NCBI GenBank assembly: GCA_030762175.1
Contig: CM060831.1
Coordinates: forward strand, 6,958,501 to 7,022,500
Direction of reading: 5' to 3'
Length of the DNA: 64,000 nt
Source of the DNA: Metallyticus violacea
Lineage: Eukaryota > Arthropoda > Insecta > Mantodea > Metallyticidae
The notes below the pieces were generated by a model. That model had not been told where the DNA came from and ran no database searches. It worked only from the letters and a program-made list of their open reading frames with translations. The position numbers and the translations under genes were made by a program. Below are positions 57,040 to 64,000 of this stretch, one piece after another. Every line of letters begins with the position of its first letter. Position 1 is the stretch's first letter.

Positions 57040-57660
57040 CAGCAGAAAGATTATAGGAGTGGGCAGTAAAAGAAAGCAAATAACTGAAGTTTCAAGTAGG
57101 ATTTAGAAAGGGAAGAGGACCAGCGGATAATATAATGGTAATACAGTAAGCAAATACTTAAGTTACAAACGAGGAAGGACGTATATGTTCTTTGCCGATT
57201 AAAAAAAAAAAAAAACATTCCATGCTATCAATAGGGATGAATTAGAATCGAAATTAAGGAAAAGGGGTGTAAGCAAGGAGTCGTGAAATGTAGGAAGGAG
57301 TGAACTTTTATATTAGATGCGATAGAAATGACATAACAGTTGTAGTTTATTAAAGCTGGGGTTAAGACAGGAATGTAAGTTCATTTGGAAAGAGTTGTGA
57401 AAAGTAACTCACATAGTCCAGTGATAGGACACAAAAAGATACCAGGATTATTTTATGCGGTAGGTGCAATAACAGTTGTAGGTTGACAGAAAGCAATTAA
57501 TGAAATCAGTAAAGTCTGCAGAGAGTGAGGCATAAGAATTAATATTAAGAAATCTGAAATAATGTTATTTAAAAAAGGAAGTAGATTGAGAAAAGATGAA
57601 ACATGTTATTTCAATGGAGTGAGATTAAACAGTAATGGAGGCTAGAGCCACATGGTAAGA
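57040..57660 (+). pseudogene. LINE reverse transcriptase, part 1
   Basis: The plus strand has QVGFRKGRGPADNIMVIQ (57093-57146), the QxGFRxGRGTxDxI motif of non-LTR reverse transcriptases. INRDELESKLRKRGVSKE follows near 57220-57285. The catalytic box is decayed: the expected LLFADDMxI is lost in 57455-57480. AINEISKVCRE and GIRINIKKSEIMLFKKGSRL (57490-57600) with RKDETCYFNGVRLN (57590-57633) complete it. An A run at 57200-57214 interrupts the ADLKKAF segment. The text ends near 57650 and resumes at 58215. Confidence 0.83.
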
Positions 57661-58165
57661 AGGTGACTCCCAAAAGAAAATGATCTATATGTAGCTATTT
57701 GAATGTAGCCACCAGATGGTGTATGTGAACAAAATTGCATGTCTCAGCACACTCCGAAATTCAGTTGGTGAGCAACAGTGGTCAGGAATGGGTCTGCACA
57801 TGTGAAAATAGCATTTCTCCGCGGTAGGAAAGCACGATAATGTCACACAGAGTTACTGGAAGTCCTGCCCTATCGAACAGTGGCGAGGTGGATAGAGGCC
57901 TTCCCCATCGCTGGCAACGAACCTTCGAAATACTTGAAGATTACTTCAAAGACTCTGCTAAACACCGTAAATTACCTGGCAGACCCGTCCTGAAACGGAT
58001 TTGTAAGTGTGTATGTAGTTGTGTGTAACTTTTGCTCATATCATAATAACCCTATGTTGTCTGGTTATCTGTGTTTTGCTTCTTTCCTACGAGAGCCTTC
58101 AGTTGGTAGCAGCACTCGGTAGTAAAAGCCCTATACTTTCAATCGTATACCTTAGACTTTTTGTA
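57661..58165 (+). mobile_element. Mariner fragment inserted in a LINE
   Basis: Inside the LINE the plus strand reads VKIAFLRGRKAR, then CHTELLEVL and PYRTVARWIEAF (about 57805-57905). This resembles the N-terminal HTH of a mariner subfamily (KIAFIRGRKAxECHxELxEALGxxALPYRTVARWVxAF). After 57910 the text is unclear. The boundaries are set only by where the LINE stops and resumes, and no TIR pair is confirmed. Confidence 0.58.
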
Positions 58166-59060
58166 TAGTCCCTTATTTGCAAGAAGAAAAAATATTTGCT
58201 ATGACTTAAGACTTATCCCTCGGATAAGACACCAGAAATGTCTGCGAAATTGGTTGGAAAGGTTGTATAAAGTAGTGGAAGAATCAAAGATGTTATATGG
58301 AGGGGAAATTTGGGGATTATCAGAGAAGTTATGTGATACATAGATGTTTTGTAAAGAGTTATTGGGTCTACCAAAAAAATAGCCAAGAATTAGGTAGAAA
58401 AGAAAAAAAAAAAAAAAGGAATGGTAGTTGAAACAGTTCAGAAATACTAGTATAGGAGTCTGAAACTAGAGGATGATAATATAATTAAAACCTGTATGGC
58501 ATATCAAAGGATAGTTTTGCACAATAATTGGTGGAAGAAACTGAAAGAAACGTTGGAAGAGATAGGTGAGGTGATGTATGGTAGAAGGGATAAAATAATT
58601 CAATAGGTTTCAGGAGGAAACTAAGAATGAAGATGGAACATATTGAGAGCCAAGAGATATTTGAGAATAAAAGTCCTTTGAGATTGTACAAGATATTAAA
58701 GAAAGATTGGGGTTGGGAGAAGTATGTTGACAGCTGTGATAAACAAGAGAGGGAAGGATATGCACGTATCTTAAAGTATTTAGAAAAAGCAATGGAAATA
58801 TGTGTTGTGTGTGTGGGGATACAGATGCTGTGTTTTATTGCTTTATTCAGTGCAAGGAAACAAATAATTGGAGAGAATGTACATGGGATACAAAATGGAA
58901 AAAATGGAAAACAATATTGTGGCAATAAAAAGTTGACAGTTAGAGGTTGGGAAAGAAGTAGGAGTGTGGGCGAATACTTAGGAAGAGTAAGGGGCAAATA
59001 GATTAGGAAAATGAAGAGGGGAAAAAGTTGGAGCCTCAAGTAAAGTGGGACCAATCTCAA
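58166..59060 (+). pseudogene. LINE reverse transcriptase, part 2 and C-terminal cysteine motif
   Basis: RIRHQKCLRNWLERLYKVVE, ESKMLYGGEIWGLSEKL and a CKELLGLPKNSQELGR-like segment (58215-58400) give the connection domain (LYGxEIWG, LGLPK). The C-terminal motif CVCGDTDAVFYCFIQCKETN is at 58806-58865, followed by NWRECTW. The adenine-rich run 58399-58415 and several frameshifts break the frame. A long minus-strand frame at 58485-59060 is only the shadow of this purine-rich coding strand. Confidence 0.78.
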
Positions 59061-59218
59061 TTGTAAGAAATGAATATAATCACTTTATACTTTTTGCAAT
59101 GAAAAATGAAAATAAATATTCTAATCTATATAATCGTTGTTTATACAGTTCGTTTAAGGATATGTGCCAAGATCGTGAATATCACACTAGTTTCAAAAGA
59201 ATGGACTCATGAATAATA

Positions 59219-60380
59219 TGAGGGTAATTAAAAATTTGACCCCACGTTTTCTTTTCTCAGTCATTAAGAAATGGATGGATGGATTGATTTATTTATGAAC
59301 TCTCTAACATCTCAGGTCATCAGCGTCCCATTCAACTCAGGGCGTGAAACGGCGGACAAATTTTGCTCAGAGGTCTCTTCTTTCAGGTTTGAGTTTCTTT
59401 ATCGTGCCGCAAATGTACGACACGGGACCCACGGCTTTACTTCCCTTCCGAAGGATGGATTTTTACGTCCGAAAAAAATCCATCGTTCCTGGCCGGATTC
59501 GAACCCGCGATCTTGGGTTTAGGAGGCAAGTATGGTAACTACTACCCACCAGGACCGACCCATTGAGAAAGAAGAAAAATGCACTATATACATATTTAAG
59601 GTTTGGTCTTTCTTTCGCTGGCGTACGAAATTTCAAGTCTTTCCTGCAGACAGCGGGGCTGTAGTAAACTACAAAAATGCTGTCTGTTGAGGACACTCGT
59701 CACAAACTACGAGCAGTGATTGGATTTTTAGTTCACGAGGCAGAAAGTGTGATGAACATTCAGAAACGTTTGTGCTCAGTGTATGGGAACTGTGTGTTAA
59801 TAGGAGCATCGATGAAAGTTGGACCAAGTGAGTGAAATTATCAGTAAGTGCAGAAACTGCAATGTACTGTTATGTCACAGCCTACACCTAGACATGTTGA
59901 ACCGCGAGGATGCTCTACAGCTCTCGATCAGTGTTGGGAGCATGTGTTCCATTGTCGAGGCCTTGGGATTTTCAAAGCTGTGCTCAAAATGGGTTCCATG
60001 ACGACAACATTAAGAGGAAAACAATGTCTTCTAAATTTTTGGACCGCTTTGATGCTGAGGGAGAGTCCTATTTGTTTCGGATTTGGCACCTTCGGCCTTC
60101 CACCTTTTTTGTGGTCCTTAAGATCCCTTGCGTGGAACTCGTTTTGAGATTGATGCTGTGAAGTAATGCCTAAGCACAGAGGGGAAAAAAATCTGGTACC
60201 TGCAAGAAGTACATGCACTTGTTCCACGCTGGTATAAGACCTTACAATTTGATTGGGATTATTTGGAAAAATAAAATGTACAGAAAAAACTTTGGTTTAT
60301 TATATAACCAAAGTTCAACTATGTTATAAGAATATTTTGTGAGAAAACAATGTGGGGCATTATTTTTTTAACTACGCTTT
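59219..60380 (+). mobile_element. Mariner transposon with SINE1 inside its left TIR region
   Basis: The left TIR tgagggtaattaaaaatttg then accccacgttttcttttctc starts after TA at 59217. The inverted right end, read from 60378 down, is agcgtagttaaaaaaataat then gccccacattgttttctc. Inside, the plus strand encodes RHKLRAVIGFLVHEAESVMN and IQKRLCSVYG (59687-59800), QLSISVGSMCSIVEALGFSK and LCSKWVP (59920-60000), and KRKTMSSKFLDRFDAEGESY (60010-60075). The frame then jumps to EVHALVPRWYKTLQFDWDYL (60208-60270), the C-terminus. Everything from the first catalytic Asp to the third is deleted. A SINE1 (59272-59560) lies between left TIR and coding region. Confidence 0.85.
59272..59560 (-). repeat. 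SINE1 inserted in a mariner
   Basis: Well-preserved reverse copy: tail side gatttatttatgaactctct, aggtcatcagcgtcccattc, gggcgtgaaacggcggacaa, body, then ggccggattcgaacccgcga (B box, reverse) and accaggaccgacc head. TSDs are cattaagaaa (59262-59271) and cattgagaaa (59561-59570), nine of ten matching. The cctaagtatggc part of the body is deleted. Confidence 0.93.
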
Positions 60381-60820
60381 TACTTTAAAAATAGAGAAGG
60401 TCCTATTCAACATTTGTACCCACAATGTTGCTAAAATCTCTCAAGGCCTAACAAGAACCTTCCTTGCTTTGTTCATACGGGTGACATAATCTAACATGAA
60501 AGGTAAATATAGAATGTTGCCCCACATTCCTCCAAGACACGTAACATGACTTTTCAAGATGTAGGATAGCCTAGATAGCTGACTATCATAACAAAGGGGA
60601 GATTAGTTTGCACTAAACAGAGCGGCTAGGGAGCACAAACACTGTCCCCCAAGTCACGTGGCGTGCAGTGTTTGCACATGAACTCCACGTGAAAACGTAC
60701 CGTGATCCAAATTTGCATCTTACGCAGGTACTAGAAATCTAACCCACTTTCTGCCGGAAGTTCAAGTACTTACTGTCAAGTATTCTGGAGATCCTAAAAT
60801 GCCTAGGACTTTTAAATAAT
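60381..60820. other. Stretch without recognisable features
   Basis: No motif or repeat match recognised. Confidence 0.45.
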
Positions 60821-60821
60821 T

Positions 60822-61990
60822 ATGTATTTATTTATTTATCCTGGCAATAGTGAGGGCCATAGGCCTTTTCTTCCGCTCTACCAAGCGTAAAAAACCAGCA
60901 AAAGCATATATAGAAGAAGAAAAAATTAAAACACGTGTACTGCAAGTAAGCACTACATATTTTAATATAGTTGGAATACTGATAAAGATACTGTTAAAAT
61001 TGCACTCCAACAATTTTTCTCAAATAAAAAAGGAGCAGGTAGCAGGAGGAGAGGAGGAAGGAGAAGCGACTGTTATGATTCCTAGAGTTGAGATGACAAT
61101 AATCTACATTTACATTGCTTTACTGTCCAACAATCTCTGACTTCCGCAGGAAGGGAGTTCCAGATTCTGCAAACTGACCGCAGAAAAAGTTGAGTGGAAA
61201 TGTGTTCGGTGACAGTAAAGTCATATTCGAGATAGGGGCAGGTATACGAAGCGAGAGGTGATATACTGAGCAGCGGAACACGGAGGATGGAAAGTTCTGC
61301 GTTCTTTTACAGGTAGCCATGCCAGTTGATTGTGTTGGGGTGTCACATGGTCAAATTTACGAGTATTGAAGACGAAACGAACACAGGCATCATAAACATG
61401 TTGTAATGATGTCCAGTATTCAGATTAGAGTACATGACATCACAATAATCAAAGTGAGGCATAACAAACACTTAAATGAGATTCTTTTTGAGATTGAGAT
61501 TGAGATTGAGATTGAGAGATTTTTTGTTACACGTTTTAATATGTGAACCAAAGAAAATGTTTTATTGCATATATGGGATACCTGGCTGTGCCATTCTAGA
61601 TCGTATTCTATATAACCACCCAAGTTTTTTGCCATGCTGCTATAATTAATTGTGTTGTTGTTTATCAAGATGGGCAGCACATCATTTGACTTTATTTCAG
61701 GCAGTGCACGTTTATGTCCCATGACTACAGCCTGTGATTTAAGTGGATTCAGTTTTAGTTTAAATTTTGTGTACAAAGGGAGACGGAGAATAGATCTTCA
61801 TTTACTGCAGTCACAGCGTCATGGACAGAACGAGGGGCGGTGTGAAAGTTGTCAGTGTTTAGGTGGTAAATGGAGCGTTTTATCTCTTTAGCAATGTAAT
61901 TGACGTGCAGCATGTATTGTTCTAAGTCAACAGATAGCATTTTTATTTTGTCTAGGATGTTTCTATACCATATGTATTATATTTAAGAAA
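60822..61990 (-). pseudogene. LINE (Jockey/CR1-type) 3' half, reverse strand
   Basis: On the minus strand, RSIYHLNTDNFHTAPRSVHD and AVTAVNEDLFS (about 61790-61890) follow the catalytic box, itself decayed to LSVDLEQY (61920-61940). KFKLKLNPLKSQAVVMGHKR, then ILINNNTINYSSMAKNLGGY and DLEWHSQVSHICNKTFSLVH, give the thumb (61550-61770). Near 61330-61340 WHGYL corresponds to LAWLPV. The C-terminus reads VCRIWNSLPAEVRDCWTVKQ (61130-61195). A 3' untranslated part to about 60840 ends in gataaataaataaatacata, the kind of simple-repeat tail these LINEs carry. A GAGATT microsatellite lies in the coding part. Confidence 0.82.
61488..61520. repeat. (GAGATT)n microsatellite within LINE coding sequence
   Basis: About five units; in the LINE frame they read as a Ser-Ile repeat. 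It lies between the thumb region and the C-terminus. Confidence 0.93.
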
Positions 61991-62189
61991 GGTGGAACGT
62001 GGAACATTCTGTATAGAAATAAGTTTAATTAAAATAATTCTATAATTTCATCTTAGAGCAGCAGCAACACAGTTGTTGTGTAATTATAAGGAGCTCTTGT
62101 GTTCGATTGTTGTCTTCTCTCAGTACCGAAGTCAAATATGATCATCATTGCTGTGTAGCAGTTGGAAACTAACTTTTGTGAAGTTAACA

Positions 62190-63490
62190 TCTTTCAGGGT
62201 GAGTTGAAAAGTTATCCTATAATTTGATATAATGCCTCCTTAATACAAAACGCGCTGATTGGTCATCAAGTAAAAGAAAAATATACAATCTGTACGAAGT
62301 AATTGAGAACACAAGAAAGTCTCCAAGAAGTCCCATAAAACCAAAACTAACTGCTCAAGACTGTCGTCTTTCTTTACAAGATAACCAACGTACGGCAAAA
62401 GATATAGATGCCATCTTGAGAACTTCTGGGTTACCAAAAAATCAGATAAAAACATTCAAAAATCTTTTTAAGAGCGAGAACCTCTAGAAAGAAGCCTTAC
62501 CTCAACCAAAAGCAGAGGCTGAAAGCATACAGGTAATGGACACAAGAAGACTGGGGTAAAGTCATTTGGAGCGATGAGACAAAGATCAACATCTTTGAAC
62601 GAGACGGCATCACATTTGTGCGTCGCCGAACAGGTGAGGACATGTTACCTGAGTGCATCACCGCCACTATGAAGCATCCCTATCAGCGTCATGGTATCGG
62701 GGAGCATGGCAAGGCATGGTGTCGGGCACCTAATAGTGTTAGAGCCAAAAAAATACCAAGAAGAGCTTATTATACTTAAAATTGCTGCCTACTGTTCATG
62801 ATTTGATTGGAGGTTACTTCTTCTTTTCAGCCAACGCCCGCTCTTGGCTGGTCAGCCATTTGACGCCGTGTCACGCAGTACATCCGTGCTCGTCCTTCTA
62901 ATAAGTCTTCTCTTGAGTCACTCTGAAGTGCTGTACAGTGTAGAAAATGATCAGCCGTTTCTTCCTCTTTTGAGCAAAGGGAGCAGATCGGAGAGTCAAC
63001 TACGCCGATTCTGTGCAGATATTTTTGTAAGCATGGGCATCCTTCGCGGTGCAGATTGTTGGGGATAGGTTTTGATATAATCTTTTACCTGTAAGGTAGA
63101 ACTGGGTGAAGGTTGATTCATTGTGTATCCTTCCTTCGCAAATCTATCAGCTTTTTCGTTTGATTGGAGGTGACAGTCGTCGGTGCATCTTTCAGCAGGG
63201 TGGTGCTCAAATCAATCAGAAATGGTTCAGGGACCAACATGTTACTGCCCTCCTTTGGCCAGGGAACAGTCTCTACCTCAACCCAACTGAAAACTTGGGG
63301 TCAAGGCTGAAATTTTTGATGTCACGTCAGAATCCCGGTAACAAGAGGGAGCTGCTAGAGGCCATCATCCAATTGTGGTTTAGAGTGATGACACCAAAAG
63401 ATCCCCAATGTTTGGTGAACTTAATGCCACGAAGAATCGAGGCAGTAATTAAATCAAAAGGATATCTAACAAATTATTAACACAAAGCAG
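62190..63490 (+). mobile_element. Tc1-like transposon, split by a LINE insertion
   Basis: The plus strand encodes SPRSPIKPKLTAQDCRLSLQ and DNQRTAKDIDAILRTSGLPK (62320-62440), the second HTH and linker. VIWSDETKINIF (62561-62598) has the first catalytic Asp at 62573. GITFVRRRTGEDMLPECITA follows. After the LINE insertion come SRRCIFQQGGAQIN (63176-63217), where the usual QQD has Gly instead of the second Asp, and YLNPTENLGSRLK (63271-63310) with the catalytic Glu of DD34E. LLEAIIQLWFRVMTPKD and LVNLMPRRIEAVIKSKGYLT end at a stop at 63478-63480. The second half is open for about 124 codons, but the missing Asp and N-terminal stops make it inactive. Confidence 0.88.
62815..63158 (-). mobile_element. 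LINE fragment inserted in the Tc1-like element, with TSD
   Basis: On the minus strand it reads NEKADRFAKEGYTMNQPSPS (RNase H C-terminal part) and CLQKYLHRIGVVDSP, then ICSLCSKEEETADHFLHCTA with the C, C, H, C motif, and MYCVTRRQMADQPRAGVG to a stop near 62830. The tail is short (aaaagaagaagtaa). The 13-bp string tttgattggaggt is found at 62802-62814 and 63159-63171, a perfect TSD. Removing the insert restores a continuous Tc1 text (VHDLIGGDSRRCIFQQ). The LINE is 5'-truncated just before NEKAD. Confidence 0.9.
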
Positions 63491-64000
63491 TTACAATAAT
63501 CCATATGAATGTGTACAAAATGCATAATTTAGACTGTTGTTTTGATAAGTAGTGATTGTAATTTAGTTTCATCATTTATGAAACATTGAACATTGAGACA
63601 TGTTTTGTAGTTTTACTGAATATTTTACTTTAATAAAAGCATAAATTTCAATTTAAATCAAAACCTTAATGTAATATTTAGCTAATTTTGTATAAAGTGT
63701 CCAGAATTAATGTCACTGTTGCAATTGTGTATTAGACAAGTTCCCCGGTAGGACACTTTCTGCTCATCTTTATCCCCCAAAACCGTTTAGTAATATGCAC
63801 AGTATACTATTACCGGAATTGCTTTATTATACAGAAATACAGGCTTCTCATTCTGCTAGGTAACCGGAAATTGATTTAGCCACCTGCTGATAGAAATCAT
63901 ATATCCTTCATTAGTTATTAATTAGTAGTAAATAGTAATTAATATTGTACTCGTGATAGTAGATGCTCGAAGTGCCTGCCCTCCGTTGTGAGGCAAGTCT
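63491..64000. other. AT-rich end of window without recognisable features
   Basis: The first part may contain the right end of the Tc1-like element, but I could not match a TIR to the left side. Confidence 0.4.

Noticed and set aside
58485..59060. 191-codon minus-strand frame, the longest in the window
   Set aside because: The opposite strand carries the LINE C-terminal cysteine motif. The long frame is a by-product of the purine-rich coding strand and reads as low-complexity Leu/Ser/Pro/Phe text.

Overview
The window looks like repeat-dominated, AT-rich nuclear DNA of an arthropod, most likely an insect. Everything I can identify by sequence is mobile DNA or its debris: many mariner-type DNA transposons, Tc1-like and DUF4817/DDE-type transposons, one MULE-type transposase fragment, several non-LTR retrotransposons (LINEs), four families of tRNA-derived SINEs, and an unclassified long repeat. 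I recognise no host protein-coding exon, genuine tRNA gene, rRNA gene, CRISPR array or bacterial-type operon. The arthropod assignment is inferred from the mix of mariner subfamilies, DUF4817 transposases and tRNA-SINEs; I cannot name the species. The density and decay of repeats would suit a large-genome hemimetabolous insect, but that is only a guess.

Layout. 1-2100 holds nothing recognisable. 2.1-10.3 kb is a pile of LINE and mariner remnants with SINE1 copies and the left half of unclassified repeat R (copy A, 5.1-5.9 kb). 10.3-13.0 kb is blank apart from microsatellites. 13.0-14.35 kb has a SINE2, a broken SINE1 head and an unexplained GC-rich block. 15.7-16.6 kb and 19.35-20.5 kb hold reverse-strand mariners, the second with both terminal inverted repeats (TIRs). 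22.1-23.0 kb is R copy B. 25.4-31.6 kb carries a LINE 3' part, SINE3, SINE1, a near full-length mariner, a DDE fragment and a Tc1-like element. 31.6-37 kb is mostly blank, with LINE ends. 37.1-38.6 kb is a LINE split by a SINE1. 41.2-42.1 kb holds two opposed DUF4817 transposase N-termini and a SINE3. 43.5-46.4 kb holds mariners, including the best-preserved one (45123-46400). 46.5-52.5 kb has the MULE fragment and R copies C and D. 54.1-54.65 kb has SINE3 and SINE4. 56.2-60.4 kb contains a DDE fragment, a LINE interrupted by a mariner, and a mariner with a SINE in its TIR. 60.8-63.5 kb holds a reverse-strand LINE and a Tc1-like element split by a LINE insertion.

No genes here work together as a system. 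The transposases are mostly frameshifted, internally deleted or missing catalytic residues, so the interest lies in layered insertions: SINE into mariner, SINE into LINE, SINE into the microsatellite of repeat R, LINE into Tc1. These give a relative chronology, several with readable target-site duplications (TSDs). The least explained object is repeat R: a left block, a central array of about 140-bp tandem units, a microsatellite, a conserved right block and a short terminal inverted repeat. It is present in four copies of differing completeness and encodes no protein I can see.
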